DNA from: Kitasatospora phosalacinea
GTDB taxonomy: Bacteria; Actinomycetota; Actinomycetes; Streptomycetales; Streptomycetaceae
DNA: 64,000 bases
Assembly: GCF_030268885.1 (NCBI RefSeq)
Contig: NZ_BSSA01000003.1
Span: forward strand, 248,001 to 312,000
Reading direction: 5' to 3'
In this document: positions 27,917-39,644 of the stretch, piece by piece
Layout: the number at the start of each line of letters is the position of its first letter
Position numbering within the stretch: the stretch's first letter is position 1
Notes under the pieces: generated by a model
What the model was told of the DNA's origin: nothing
The model's database searches: none
What the model saw: the letters and a program-made list of their open reading frames with translations, nothing else
Program-made: the position numbers and the translations under genes

Positions 27917-28029
27917 GGGCATACCGTCCCCCTCGCGAGGGGGGCGGTGTTTATGCCCTCCTGACGGACTGCTATCGTCCGTCCCAACGGCGGAGTACGG
28001 GAAGCGGCCAGGTCCCTCCGATGATCGGA
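27917..28029 (+). promoter_or_regulatory. Hairpin and two dyads between atpI and atpB
   Basis: A long hairpin (27917-27958; outer GGGCATA/TATGCCC, inner ACCG/CGGT and CCCCT/AGGGG) is followed by a 7-nt-arm dyad GACGGAC-N7-GTCCGTC (27963-27983) and a 13-bp palindrome TCCGATGATCGGA (28017-28029). They lie in a 282-bp gap. The hairpin may attenuate transcription, and the dyads are possible operator sites for a promoter in front of atpB. Confidence 0.45.
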
Positions 28030-28195
28030 CGGATCGCCCCCCGGCTCCACGAAGCTTTCGAAGATCCCGCGGTGGGGATATGCGCCGCGCCGGGTCAGCG
28101 AGAAATCCGACAAGTTCCAGTGCCGCACCGTGGCCACCGGCCGCGCCGACACACCGAGGTTGCCGTAACCATGCGTCAGAACGAAGGAGTCTGTG

Positions 28196-29005
28196 GTGGG
28201 TGCTGACGTCCAGCTCGCCTCCGAGGCCAGTTGCCACCTTTTCTCCGGCTGCGGCTTCCCGGCCCCCGGTCTCGGTGAGTTCCAGTTCAAGCCGATCTTC
28301 ACGGTCGCCGGCGTCGAGTTCACCAAGCCGATGCTGCTGGCGATCATCTGCGCGCTGCTGGTGGTCGGGTTCTTCTGGGCTGCGTTCGCCAAGCCGAAGC
28401 TCCTCCCCAGCAAGTTCCAGCTGGTCGGCGAGATCGGGTACGACTTCGTCAAGCGGAGCATCGTGCTGGAGACCATCGGCAAAAAGGGCGAGAAGTACGT
28501 CCCGATGCTGGTCTCGATGTTCTTCTTCGTGTGGATCATGAACATCATGTCCATCATCCCGTTCGCCCAGTTCCCGGTGATGTCGCGCATCGCGTACCCG
28601 GTCGGGCTGGCGGCGATCGTGTGGGTCACCTACATGGGGCTGACCTTCAAGAAGCACGGCTTCGTCGGCGGCATGAAGAACCTCTGCTGGCCGTCGGGCA
28701 TCCCGGGCTGGGTCATGGTCATCCTGGTGCCGATCGAGTTCTTCTCGAACATCTTCGTGCGCCCCTTCACCCTCGCGGTCCGAGCCTTCGCCAACATGTT
28801 CGCCGGTCACCTGCTGATCGTCGTCTTCTCGGTGGCCTCGTGGTACCTGCTGAGCCCCACCATCGGCGCCCTGTACGGCTCGGTGTCCTTCGTGGTGGCT
28901 GCCGGTCTGACCGCCTTCGAGCTGCTGGTGCAGTTCCTGCAGGCGTACATCTTCGTGATGCTCGCCAGCAGCTACATCGCCGGTGCCCTGGAAGAGGCGC
29001 ACTGA
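28196..29005 (+). CDS. atpB: F1Fo ATP synthase subunit a
   Basis: The protein has 269 residues with about five or six membrane helices. Subunit a forms the proton half-channels against the c-ring. The essential Arg is in the helix containing RPFTLAVRAFANMFAGH. Two GTG codons adjoin (28193 and 28196); the second has the better 6-nt spacing from AAGGAG. It opens the structural part of the operon: B-E-F-H-A-G-D-C. Confidence 0.95.
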   Translation: MGADVQLASEASCHLFSGCGFPAPGLGEFQFKPIFTVAGVEFTKPMLLAIICALLVVGFFWAAFAKPKLLPSKFQLVGEIGYDFVKRSIVLETIGKKGEKYVPMLVSMFFFVWIMNIMSIIPFAQFPVMSRIAYPVGLAAIVWVTYMGLTFKKHGFVGGMKNLCWPSGIPGWVMVILVPIEFFSNIFVRPFTLAVRAFANMFAGHLLIVVFSVASWYLLSPTIGALYGSVSFVVAAGLTAFELLVQFLQAYIFVMLASSYIAGALEEAH

Positions 29006-29031
29006 GCCCCGCGGCCCCGGCCGCGCCCTGA

Positions 29032-29316
<285 letters not shown>

Positions 29317-29357
29317 GCCAGGCGCACCGGTAGTCACTTCCGACGAAAGGTTCTGAT

Positions 29358-29915
29358 ATGGCCCCCGAGGTTCTCCTCGCGGCAGAAGAGAAGATGAACC
29401 CTCTTCTCCCCGCGTGGCCCGAGGTCATCATCGGCCTGCTCTGCTTCTTCATCGTCTTCGGCATCCTCGGCAAGAAGCTCCTCCCCAGCATCGAGAAGGT
29501 GCTGGGGGAGCGCCGTGACGCCATCGAAGGCGGCATGAAGCGCGCGGACGCCGCTCAGGCCGAGGCCCAGGCCCTGCTTGAGCAGTACCGCGCGGAGCTC
29601 GCCGAGGCGCGCCACGAGGCTGCTCGGATCACCGAGCACGCCCGTGAGCAGGGCGCTGCCCTGATCACCGAGATGCGCGAGGAGGGCCAGCGCCAGCGCG
29701 AGGCCATCGTCGCGGCCGGCCACGCCCAGATCGAGGCCGACAAGAAGCAGGCGACCGCGGTCCTTCGCCAGGACGTCGGCTCGCTGGCCTCCCAGCTGGC
29801 CTCCCGCATCGTCGGTGAGTCGCTGGAGGACCACGCCCGCCAGAGCGGTGTCATCGACCGCTTCCTGGACGAGCTGGAGTCCAAGGCCGCCGCTGCCCAG
29901 GGTGCGTCCAAGTGA
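29358..29915 (+). CDS. atpF: F1Fo ATP synthase subunit b
   Basis: The protein has 185 residues: one N-terminal membrane helix (about residues 20-40) and a long charged coiled coil that forms the peripheral stalk with subunit delta. Its end overlaps the atpH start by 4 nt (GTGA). Confidence 0.95.
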   Translation: MAPEVLLAAEEKMNPLLPAWPEVIIGLLCFFIVFGILGKKLLPSIEKVLGERRDAIEGGMKRADAAQAEAQALLEQYRAELAEARHEAARITEHAREQGAALITEMREEGQRQREAIVAAGHAQIEADKKQATAVLRQDVGSLASQLASRIVGESLEDHARQSGVIDRFLDELESKAAAAQGASK

Positions 29916-30727
29916 TCGGCGCGAGCCGTGAGGCACTCGCCGCCGGTCGCGAGAACCTGGAGAGCCTGACCGACAACACTTCGGTGGACGCGGCCAAGCT
30001 CGCCGAGGAACTCGCTGCCGTCACCGCGCTGCTGGACCGCGAGGTCTCGCTGCGCCGCGTCCTGACCGACCCCGCGCGGTCCGGTCAGGACAAGGCCCAG
30101 CTGGTCGCCTCGCTGCTGAACGGCCAGGTCTCCGGTGAGAGTGTCGACCTGGTCTCCGGCCTGGTCCGCTCGCGCTGGTCCGGCCCGCGCGACCTGGTCG
30201 ACGCGGTCGAGGAACTCGCCGCGTACGCCGAGGTCATCGCCGCCGACAAGGCGGGCGCGCTGGACGACGTCGAGGACGAGCTGTTCCGGTTCGGCCGGGT
30301 GGTGGCGGGCTCGCACGAGCTGCGCGCCGCGCTGACCGAGCCGAAGGCCGACGCCGCCGCCAAGGCCGCGCTGGTGCGCAAGCTCCTCGGCGGCCGCGCC
30401 AACGCGGGCACCGTCCGCCTGGTCACCAGCCTGGTCACCAACCCGCGTGGTCGTAGCCTGGAAGGTGGCCTGGAGTCCTACTCCAAGCTCGCCGCCTCCC
30501 GGCGGGGCCGCGTGGTGGCCCTGGTCACCAGCGCGATCCCGCTGTCGGACGTCCAGAAGCAGCGCCTCGCCGCCGCCCTGGCCGGTCTGTACGGCCGTTC
30601 GGTGCACCTGAACATCGACGTGGACCCCGCGGTCCAGGGCGGTGTCCGGGTCCAGATCGGCGACGAGATCATCGACGGCACCGTCGCGAGCCGCCTCGAA
30701 GGCGCTCGCCAGGGCCTCGAAGGCTGA
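29912..30727 (+). CDS. atpH: F1Fo ATP synthase subunit delta
   Basis: The protein has 271 residues, the long actinobacterial form; the extra length against about 177 in E. coli is N-terminal. It links the b stalk to the top of F1. The C-terminal part carries the usual [16 protein letters not shown] strand. The start is GTG 29912, overlapping the atpF stop codon. Confidence 0.94.
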   Translation: MIGASREALAAGRENLESLTDNTSVDAAKLAEELAAVTALLDREVSLRRVLTDPARSGQDKAQLVASLLNGQVSGESVDLVSGLVRSRWSGPRDLVDAVEELAAYAEVIAADKAGALDDVEDELFRFGRVVAGSHELRAALTEPKADAAAKAALVRKLLGGRANAGTVRLVTSLVTNPRGRSLEGGLESYSKLAASRRGRVVALVTSAIPLSDVQKQRLAAALAGLYGRSVHLNIDVDPAVQGGVRVQIGDEIIDGTVASRLEGARQGLEG

Positions 30728-30881
30728 GCACCAGCACTATCCGACCCTCGGTCGGGCGTCGGTCCACACCAGGTGGGCCGGCAAAACGTACGGCCGGTTC
30801 ACCCGACCCGGCCGAGAGTCGAGCACTTGCGGCCCTCAATGGCGGGCCGAGGATCGCAAACTAGGAGAGCAGGGAAGCCTG

Positions 30882-32456
30882 ATGGCGGAGCTTACGATCC
30901 GTCCGGAGGAGATCCGGGACGCGCTGGCCGACTTTGTCCAGTCGTACCAGCCGGACGCGGCCTCGCGTGAAGAGGTCGGCACGGTCACCGAGGCCATGGA
31001 CGGTATCGCCAAGGTCGAGGGTCTGCCCTCGGTCATGGCCAACGAGCTGCTGAAGTTCGAGGACGGCACCCTCGGCCTCGCGCTGAACCTCGACACCCGC
31101 GAGATCGGTGTCGTCGTCCTCGGTGAGTTCTCGGGCATCGAGGAGGGCCAGACGGTGCAGCGCACCGGCGAGGTCCTCTCCGTCCCGGTCGGCGACGGCT
31201 ACCTCGGCCGCGTCGTGGACCCGCTGGGCAACCCGATCGACGGCCTGGGCGAGATCGCGGCCACCGGCCGTCGCGCCCTGGAGCTGCAGGCCCCCGGCGT
31301 CATGGCCCGCAAGTCGGTCAAGCAGCCGCTGCAGACCGGCATCAAGGCCATCGACGCGATGACCCCGATCGGCCGCGGCCAGCGCCAGCTGATCATCGGT
31401 GACCGCCAGACCGGCAAGACCGCCGTCGCCGTCGACACGATCATCAACCAGCGCGACAACTGGCGCTCGGGCGACCCGGAGAAGCAGGTCCGCTGCATCT
31501 ACGTCGCCGTGGGCCAGAAGGGCTCCACCATCGCGTCCGTCCGCGGCGCCCTGGAGGAGGCCGGCGCGCTGGAGTACACCACCATCGTGGCCGCTCCCGC
31601 CTCCGACCCGGCCGGCTTCAAGTACCTCGCCCCGTACACCGGTTCGGCCATCGGCCAGGAGTGGATGTACGACGGCAAGCACGTCCTCATCGTCTTCGAC
31701 GACCTGTCGAAGCAGGCCGAGGCCTACCGCTCCGTCTCCCTGCTGCTGCGCCGCCCGCCGGGCCGCGAGGCGTACCCGGGTGACGTCTTCTACCTGCACT
31801 CCCGCCTGCTGGAGCGCTGCGCCAAGCTGAACGACGCCCTCGGCGGCGGCTCGATGACCGGTCTGCCGATCATCGAGACCAAGGCCAACGACGTCTCGGC
31901 GTACATCCCGACCAACGTCATCTCCATCACCGACGGCCAGTGCTTCCTGGAGTCCGACCTGTTCAACGCCGGCATCCGCCCGGCCGTGAACGTCGGCATC
32001 TCGGTCTCCCGCGTCGGTGGCTCCGCCCAGATCAAGGCCATGCGCTCGGTCGCCGGCCGTCTGCGCCTGGACCTCGCCCAGTACCGCGAGCTGGAGGCCT
32101 TCGCGGCCTTCGGTTCCGACCTGGACGCGGCCTCCAAGGCCCAGCTGGAGCGCGGTGCGCGCATGGTCGAGCTGCTGAAGCAGGGCCAGTACCAGCCGTT
32201 CCCGGTCGAGGAGCAGGTCGTCTCCATCTGGGCCGGCACCACCGGTCAGCTGGACGACGTCCCGGTGGCGGACATCCGCCGCTTCGAGCGCGAGTTCCTG
32301 GACAACGTCCGCCTGGAGCACAAGGGCATCCTGGCCGGCATCGTCGAGACCGGCCTGCTGGAGCAGGGCACCATCGACGCGCTGACCGCCGCCATCACGT
32401 CCTTCAAGCAGGGCTTCACCACGGCTGACGGCAAGCTGCTCTCCGAGCAGGCCTGA
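30882..32456 (+). CDS. atpA: F1Fo ATP synthase subunit alpha
   Basis: The protein has 524 residues. It provides the non-catalytic nucleotide sites of F1. The Walker A motif is GDRQTGKT, and the arginine finger lies in [14 protein letters not shown]. The ATG is preceded by GGGAAG; the gap to atpH is 154 nt and AT-poor, without an obvious promoter. Confidence 0.98.
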   Translation: MAELTIRPEEIRDALADFVQSYQPDAASREEVGTVTEAMDGIAKVEGLPSVMANELLKFEDGTLGLALNLDTREIGVVVLGEFSGIEEGQTVQRTGEVLSVPVGDGYLGRVVDPLGNPIDGLGEIAATGRRALELQAPGVMARKSVKQPLQTGIKAIDAMTPIGRGQRQLIIGDRQTGKTAVAVDTIINQRDNWRSGDPEKQVRCIYVAVGQKGSTIASVRGALEEAGALEYTTIVAAPASDPAGFKYLAPYTGSAIGQEWMYDGKHVLIVFDDLSKQAEAYRSVSLLLRRPPGREAYPGDVFYLHSRLLERCAKLNDALGGGSMTGLPIIETKANDVSAYIPTNVISITDGQCFLESDLFNAGIRPAVNVGISVSRVGGSAQIKAMRSVAGRLRLDLAQYRELEAFAAFGSDLDAASKAQLERGARMVELLKQGQYQPFPVEEQVVSIWAGTTGQLDDVPVADIRRFEREFLDNVRLEHKGILAGIVETGLLEQGTIDALTAAITSFKQGFTTADGKLLSEQA

Positions 32457-32488
32457 GTCCGGTAGCGAGGGAAAGGACGTAACGACCC

Positions 32489-34851
<2,363 letters not shown>

Positions 34852-34883
34852 CCGCAGGCCGGTTGCGCGGCAGACCGAACCGT

Positions 34884-34923
34884 TGAGGGGTGGTCCCCGG
34901 CTCTCCGTCGGGGGCCACCCCTC
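34884..34923 (+). terminator. Hairpin between atpD and atpC
   Basis: A 15-bp stem (34884-34898 with 34909-34923, one G-T pair) lies 32 nt after atpD. It could reduce read-through into atpC. AT-rich TATTCT at 34992-34997 may mark a separate atpC promoter, but no -35 at standard spacing is seen. Confidence 0.6.
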
Positions 34924-35068
34924 ACCGCTGGATCTGCTGTGATCCCCGTCATGTACGGGCCCTTGGTTTCGTCCCGGGGGCGCGTGACCGTTATTCTTAC
35001 CGAAACTGCCGAGACCGCCGCCCGTTCGCCCGGGTGCCCGAGGACCGGCAAGAGCCAAGGAGCCCACG

Positions 35069-35452
35069 TTGGCTGAGCTGCACGTCGAGCTGGTCGCAGC
35101 CGACCGCAAGGTGTGGTCCGGTGCGGCCACCATCGTTGTCGCCCGTACGGCCTCCGGTGACACCGGCATCATGCCGGGCCACACCCCGGTGCTGAGCGTG
35201 CTGGAGACCGGTCCGGTCACCATCCGCACCACCGACCAGGGCACGGTCGTCGCCGCGGTGCACGGCGGCTTCATCTCGTTCGCCGACAACAAGCTGTCGA
35301 TCCTCGCCGAGATCGCCGAGCTGGCCGACGAGATCGACGTCGCCCGGGCCGAGCGCGCCCTGGAGAACGCCAAGAACGAGGCCGACTCGCACGCCGAGCG
35401 GCGCGCCGAGGTCCGTCTGCTCGCCGCCGGCGGGCTCAAGGCGCAGCACTGA
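35069..35452 (+). CDS. atpC: F1Fo ATP synthase subunit epsilon
   Basis: The protein has 127 residues. Epsilon couples rotation and inhibits hydrolysis. The N-terminal beta barrel contains GDTGIMPGHTPVLSVL, and a helical hairpin follows. The start is TTG 35069 with AAGGAG 6 nt upstream. Unlike the rest of the operon it lies 217 nt away from its neighbour, behind a hairpin. Confidence 0.96.
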   Translation: MAELHVELVAADRKVWSGAATIVVARTASGDTGIMPGHTPVLSVLETGPVTIRTTDQGTVVAAVHGGFISFADNKLSILAEIAELADEIDVARAERALENAKNEADSHAERRAEVRLLAAGGLKAQH

Positions 35453-35468
35453 GCCTGATGTGATCTCA

Positions 35469-35513
35469 GCGACGGTCCCGGGGACGCCTGCAGCGTGACC
35501 CCGGGACTGTCGC
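35469..35513 (+). terminator. Terminator of the atp operon
   Basis: A 15-bp stem (35469-35483 with 35499-35513, one G-T pair) begins 17 nt after the atpC stop codon. Confidence 0.85.
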
Positions 35514-35580
35514 ATCAGTTGGTAGGAACGAGCGGTCGTGGGTCGACCGCCACGGGGACGCAGCGAGGAGGTAGGTGAGC

Positions 35581-36081
35581 ATGGTCCTCGCCCTTGTGGT
35601 GTGCGCGGCCGTCGTGGTCCTCGCCATCGCCGGCCTGGTCGGCTTCGCGGTACGCCGCCGCCTCATCCAGCGGGTGGGCGGCACCTTCGACTGCTCCTAC
35701 CGCCTGAAAATGCCCGCCGACGCCTCGACGCAGCCGGATCTCGACGAGAACGGCCAGCCCACCTCCGCCCCGGTCCCGCAGACCGACGGCAAGGGGTGGG
35801 TTTTTGGTATCGGCCGCTACAGCGGCGACTCCATCGAGTGGTTCCGGGTCTTCTCCTACGCACCCCGCCCGCGCCGCGTCCTGCCGCGCACCGAGATCGA
35901 GGTCCTCGGCCGCCGCTACCCGCAGGGGCAGGAGGAACTCGCCCTGCTCTCCGGCTCGGTGGTGCTGCGCTGCCTGCACAAGGGCGCCCCGCTGGAGCTC
36001 GCGATGAGCGACGACGCGCTGACCGGCTTCCTGGCCTGGCTCGAGGCGGCGCCGCCCGGACAGCGAGTGAACGTCGCGTAG
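35581..36081 (+). CDS. DUF2550-family membrane protein
   Basis: The protein has 166 residues. One N-terminal hydrophobic helix ends at RRRLIQR, then a soluble domain follows with GTFDCSYRL, GWVFGIGRYSGD and LEVLGRRYP-like segments typical of DUF2550. The function is unknown; genes of this family lie next to atpC in many actinobacteria. ATG 35581 is 9 nt from GGAGG; GTG 35575 is a possible earlier start. Confidence 0.85.
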   Translation: MVLALVVCAAVVVLAIAGLVGFAVRRRLIQRVGGTFDCSYRLKMPADASTQPDLDENGQPTSAPVPQTDGKGWVFGIGRYSGDSIEWFRVFSYAPRPRRVLPRTEIEVLGRRYPQGQEELALLSGSVVLRCLHKGAPLELAMSDDALTGFLAWLEAAPPGQRVNVA

Positions 36082-36114
36082 TGAGGCGCCGTTAACGGTG
36101 GTGAACCGGCCCGC

Positions 36115-36120
36115 TAGGCT
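36115..36120 (+). promoter_or_regulatory. -10 box (TAGGCT) of the adenosyltransferase gene, probably leaderless
   Basis: TAGGCT is followed by 6 nt and the ATG at 36127. No ribosome-binding site is present. No cobalamin riboswitch is visible upstream. Confidence 0.6.
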
Positions 36121-36126
36121 GCGGGC

Positions 36127-36699
36127 ATGGTGAACCTGACGCGCATCTACACCCGGACCGGGGACGACGGCACGACCGCGCTCGGCGACATGAGCCGGAC
36201 CACGAAGACCGACCCCCGGCTGATCGCGTACGCGGACACCAACGAGGCCAACGCGGCGCTCGGCGTGGCGCTGGCCGCCGGTGGGCTGGACGAGGAACTG
36301 GTCGCGGTGCTGACCCGGATCCAGAACGACCTGTTCGACGTCGGCGCGGACCTGGCCACCCCGATCGTGCCGGACCCGAAGTACCCGCCGCTGCGGGTCG
36401 AGCAGTCGTACGTCGACCGGCTGGAGGCCGACTGCGACCGGTTCCTGGCGGACCTGGAGAAGCTGCGCAGCTTCATCCTGCCCGGCGGGACGCCCGGGGC
36501 GGCGTACCTGCACCTGGCGTGCACGGTGGTGCGGCGGGCCGAGCGGGCGACCTGGGCGGCGATCGAGGAGCACGGGGAGAGCGTCAACCCGCTGACCGCG
36601 AAGTACCTGAACCGGCTCTCCGACCTGCTGTTCATCCTGGCGCGGACCGCCAACAAGGAGCGCGGCGACGTGCTGTGGGTGCCCGGCGAGAACCGCTGA
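36127..36699 (+). CDS. Cob(I)alamin adenosyltransferase (PduO type)
   Basis: The protein has 190 residues. It makes adenosylcobalamin from cob(I)alamin and ATP, the cofactor of methylmalonyl-CoA mutase among others. The N-terminal ATP site TRTGDDGTTALGD and the C-terminal VRRAERATW and LNRLSDLLFILAR segments are diagnostic. It stands alone, convergent with the next gene. The window also carries mce and meaB, which serve an enzyme that uses this cofactor. Confidence 0.95.
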   Translation: MVNLTRIYTRTGDDGTTALGDMSRTTKTDPRLIAYADTNEANAALGVALAAGGLDEELVAVLTRIQNDLFDVGADLATPIVPDPKYPPLRVEQSYVDRLEADCDRFLADLEKLRSFILPGGTPGAAYLHLACTVVRRAERATWAAIEEHGESVNPLTAKYLNRLSDLLFILARTANKERGDVLWVPGENR

Positions 36700-36706
36700 G
36701 GCGGCG

Positions 36707-37237
36707 CTACCGGGGCCGCTTGGGGAAGAGCGTGTAGCTGGCGGCTACCAGCAGGTTGACGCCGACGACCAGACCCATCCGCGGGTACCAGGAGTCGAGC
36801 GCCGCGGTGCGGGCGCCGTCGCCGACCAGCCACTGCACGGCGGCGACCAGCACCACCGTGACCGCCGCGGCCAGCAGCGTCAGGGCGAACACGCCCCACT
36901 CGTAACGGGCCCGCGCCGCACCGTACCTGGGCATCCCGGCGGGCTTCGGGCCGCCCGCCAGGCGGTGCGCGGCGTGCCCGTCGGCCCAGCGGACCAGGCG
37001 GTGGCCGTAGGCGAGCGAGAAGCCGACGTACGCGGCCGCCAGGCCGTGCGTCCAGTCGGCGGTGGCGCCGCCGCGCAGGTCCGCGACGGTCGCCCCGAGG
37101 ATCACCAGGTCGACCACCGGGAGCAGGGCCAGCAGCACCGCGCCGGTGCGGCGCAGGCGCAGCCCGTAGCGGGCCAGCAGCCCGGCCGCCAGTACCACCC
37201 AGAAGCCGACCTCACCGGCTGCGATCAGGAAAACCAT
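36707..37237 (-). CDS. Integral membrane protein of unknown function
   Basis: The protein has 176 residues with four or five hydrophobic helices and a basic loop in the middle. I do not recognise a family. The ATG at 37235-37237 has GAGG just upstream on the minus strand. It is divergent from the histidine kinase gene across 123 bp, so it may be a target of that two-component system; this is inference from position. Confidence 0.75.
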   Translation of the reverse strand: MVFLIAAGEVGFWVVLAAGLLARYGLRLRRTGAVLLALLPVVDLVILGATVADLRGGATADWTHGLAAAYVGFSLAYGHRLVRWADGHAAHRLAGGPKPAGMPRYGAARARYEWGVFALTLLAAAVTVVLVAAVQWLVGDGARTAALDSWYPRMGLVVGVNLLVAASYTLFPKRPR

Positions 37238-37360
37238 GCCTCGATCCTGCTCCCGCGCGGGCGCCGGGTCATCGTCCGGGCAGTCGAGCCGGGCGTGCGA
37301 CTTTCGTCGGACGGCGGGTCGTCCGGCCGGTCGTTCCTGCAGGTGGGAAGGAGTGCTGGG

Positions 37361-38551
37361 ATGGGGCCCGTGAGGCTCACCGACCGCCAGGAGGACCTGG
37401 CCATCGCCGCCGCCGGGCTGCTCGGCGGCCTGCTGCTGCTGGCCTTCGGCGCCTACGACGCCCGGCCCGGGCTGCCGGTGTGGGCGGTGGCGCTGCCGCT
37501 GGCGGCGATGGCGGCGCTGGAGCCGGCGCGTCGCAGCCGTCCGGTCTGGACGGTCTGCCTGGGCGGCGTGCTGTTCGGCGCCGCGGTGTACCTGGGCTCG
37601 CTGATGGCGACCCTGCTGATGTACACCGACCTGCTGTACGCGGCCACCCTGTACGGCCCGGCCCGGATGAGCAAGGTGCTGCAGCTGACCGGGGCCGCCG
37701 CCACCCTGGTGCTCTCCGGGCTGACCTGGCGGTACGGGTCGGTGCCCGGGGCGCTGCTGGTCGCGGTGTTCTGCGGGCTGGTCTTCCTCGCCCCGGTCTG
37801 GACGGCCGACCTGCTGCGCCACCACCGCGACCGGGCCGAGGCCGAGCGGCTGCGGGCCGAACAGACCGCGCTGCTGGCCGAGTTGGACCGGCGCGGGGCG
37901 GTGGTCGCGGAACGCGCCCGGATGGCCCGGGAGCTGCACGACGTCATCGCCAACCACCTGTCGGCGATCGCCATCCACGCCACCGGCGCCCAGGCGGTGG
38001 CCCGCCGCCAGCGGCGTGCGCCGGACGAGCCGCTGGTCGAGGCGCTGGCGGTGATCCGGGAGAACAGCGTGCAGGGCCTGGCCGAGATGCGCCGGATGAT
38101 CGGCCTGCTGCGCGATTCCGCACCCGAAGAGCCGTACGCCGCACCGCGGTTGGCCGCCGTCGACGTGCTGCTGGAGCAGGCCCGGGCGGCCGGGCGGGCG
38201 GCCGGGCTGAGCTTCGAGGCCGAGGAGGTCGGCGAGCGCGGCGAGCTGGCCGCGCCGCTGGAGCTGGCCGCGTACCGGATCGTCCAGGAGTCGCTGACCA
38301 ACGCCGTCAAGCACGCCGCGCCCGGGCCGGTGCGGCTGGAGATCCGTTACGGGGAGGGCGAGTTGGAGATCTCGGTGGTGTCCGCGTACCGGCCCGGGGA
38401 GGGCAGGGCGGTGCCCGGGGCGGGGGCCGGGCTGGTCGGCATGGGCGAGCGGGCCCAGCTGCTCGGCGGGGAGCTCACCGCCGGGCCGGACGGGGGGACG
38501 TGGACGGTGCGGGCGGTGCTGCCGCGGACGGCGGGAGGGGAGCGCGCGTGA
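37361..38551 (+). CDS. Sensor histidine kinase (NarL-type, HisKA_3)
   Basis: The protein has 396 residues. About five membrane helices (residues 15-150) without a large extracellular loop suggest sensing within or at the membrane. A coiled linker leads to the dimerisation motif ARELHDVIANHLSAI with the phospho-accepting His, then the ATPase domain (VQESLTNAVKHA as N box, GAGLVGMGER as G2 box). GAAGGAG lies 7 nt before the ATG. It overlaps the response regulator by 4 nt. Confidence 0.93.
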   Translation: MGPVRLTDRQEDLAIAAAGLLGGLLLLAFGAYDARPGLPVWAVALPLAAMAALEPARRSRPVWTVCLGGVLFGAAVYLGSLMATLLMYTDLLYAATLYGPARMSKVLQLTGAAATLVLSGLTWRYGSVPGALLVAVFCGLVFLAPVWTADLLRHHRDRAEAERLRAEQTALLAELDRRGAVVAERARMARELHDVIANHLSAIAIHATGAQAVARRQRRAPDEPLVEALAVIRENSVQGLAEMRRMIGLLRDSAPEEPYAAPRLAAVDVLLEQARAAGRAAGLSFEAEEVGERGELAAPLELAAYRIVQESLTNAVKHAAPGPVRLEIRYGEGELEISVVSAYRPGEGRAVPGAGAGLVGMGERAQLLGGELTAGPDGGTWTVRAVLPRTAGGERA

Positions 38552-39201
38552 TCAGGGTGCTGGTGGCCGAGGACCAGGCGGCGGTGCGGGCCGCGCTGGT
38601 GATGATCCTGCGCGCGGAGGACGACCTGGAGGTGGTCGGCGAGGCCGCCGACGGCGAGCAGGCCGTCCGGCTGGCCCTGGAGCTGCGGCCCGACGTGGTG
38701 CTGATGGACGTCCGGATGCCCCGGCTCGACGGCGTCGCGGCGACCCGCGAGGTGGTCGCCGCCGGGGCCGGGCAGGTCCTGGTGCTCACCACCTTCGACC
38801 TCGACGCGTACGTGTGGGGTGCGCTGCGGGCCGGTGCGGCCGGGTTCCTGCTCAAGGACCTGGAGGCCGAGGCCCTGGTCGAGGGCATCCGGACGGTCGC
38901 CCGCGGCGACGGCACCCTCGCGCCCTCCGTCACCCGGCGGCTGATCTCCTCCTTCGCCCGCACCGGCCCGGCCGCCGTCGCACCGGTCGCGCTGGACGGG
39001 CTCACGCCCAGGGAGCGGGAGGTGCTGGGCTGCCTCGGGGCGGGCCTGTCCAACGCGCAGATCGCGCAGCGGCTGCGCACCGCCGAGGCCACCACCAAGA
39101 CGCACGTCAGCCGGATCCTGGCCAAGCTCGGCCTGCGCAGCCGGGTGCAGGCGGCGATCCTCGCCCAGGAGTGGGGGGTGCCCGCGCCGGGGGAGGAGTG
39201 A
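38548..39201 (+). CDS. LuxR/NarL-family response regulator
   Basis: The protein has 217 residues. The receiver domain (about residues 1-120) has the acidic pair in VAEDQAA, the phospho-Asp in VVLMDVRMPRLDG and the Lys in FLLKDL. The helix-turn-helix domain (about 145-210) has LTPREREVLGCLGAGLSNAQIA. The start is GTG 38548, overlapping the kinase stop codon (GTGA). Its likely partner is that kinase. Confidence 0.95.
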   Translation: MIRVLVAEDQAAVRAALVMILRAEDDLEVVGEAADGEQAVRLALELRPDVVLMDVRMPRLDGVAATREVVAAGAGQVLVLTTFDLDAYVWGALRAGAAGFLLKDLEAEALVEGIRTVARGDGTLAPSVTRRLISSFARTGPAAVAPVALDGLTPREREVLGCLGAGLSNAQIAQRLRTAEATTKTHVSRILAKLGLRSRVQAAILAQEWGVPAPGEE

Positions 39202-39644
39202 GCGCGGGGCGGGGGAGGAGTGGGGGCGGCGCGGGGGAGGGGTGCAGATCACACCCCTCCGGCGCAGATCACACCGCCGGATCGCACCACGGCGGGCGCG
39301 CTCCCACTAGAGTCCGGCGAGAGCGATGCCGCTCCCGCAGGCCGTCCGTGCTGCCCGGGCGCGGGCGTTCCGGGCGGTCGGGTGAGTTTGCTCACGGTCC
39401 GCCCGCAGACGGGTGATTTGGGCGGTAATCGAGCGTAGGTGTGAGGTGATCCTGCGTATATTCCCTCGGACGGGTGAAGTTGAGGGGCAGTCCGGCGGGT
39501 GACAGCAACCTGCGGAACTGGTTCACCGTCAGATTCAGGAAGGGGCCGGTGCGCGGACACGGCCCCACAGGGCGCGGACGTTCCCCGAGGTGCGGGCGCA
39601 CCGTGGCAGCGGACGTACGGCAGACGGCCGAGGAGGAGGACAGC
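39202..39644 (+). promoter_or_regulatory. 443-bp intergenic region with repeated sites and paired hairpins
   Basis: No gene is seen. Just after the response regulator, CGGGGGAGGAGTG-like units recur three times. Two hairpins follow: GGAGGGGTG/CACCCCTCC (39236-39260) and CCGGCG/CGCCGG (39259-39280). Each loop falls within the same 12-bp direct repeat GCAGATCACACC (39244-39255 and 39264-39275), 20 bp apart; a degenerate third copy ends at 39288. Further on are GTGAG-N4-CTCAC (39382-39395) and TATATT (39457-39462), the latter a possible -10 for the STAS gene. Confidence 0.55.

Noticed and set aside
36082..36126. Cobalamin riboswitch ahead of the adenosyltransferase gene
   Set aside because: The gap is 45 nt, too short, and the -10 box places transcription start at the ATG.
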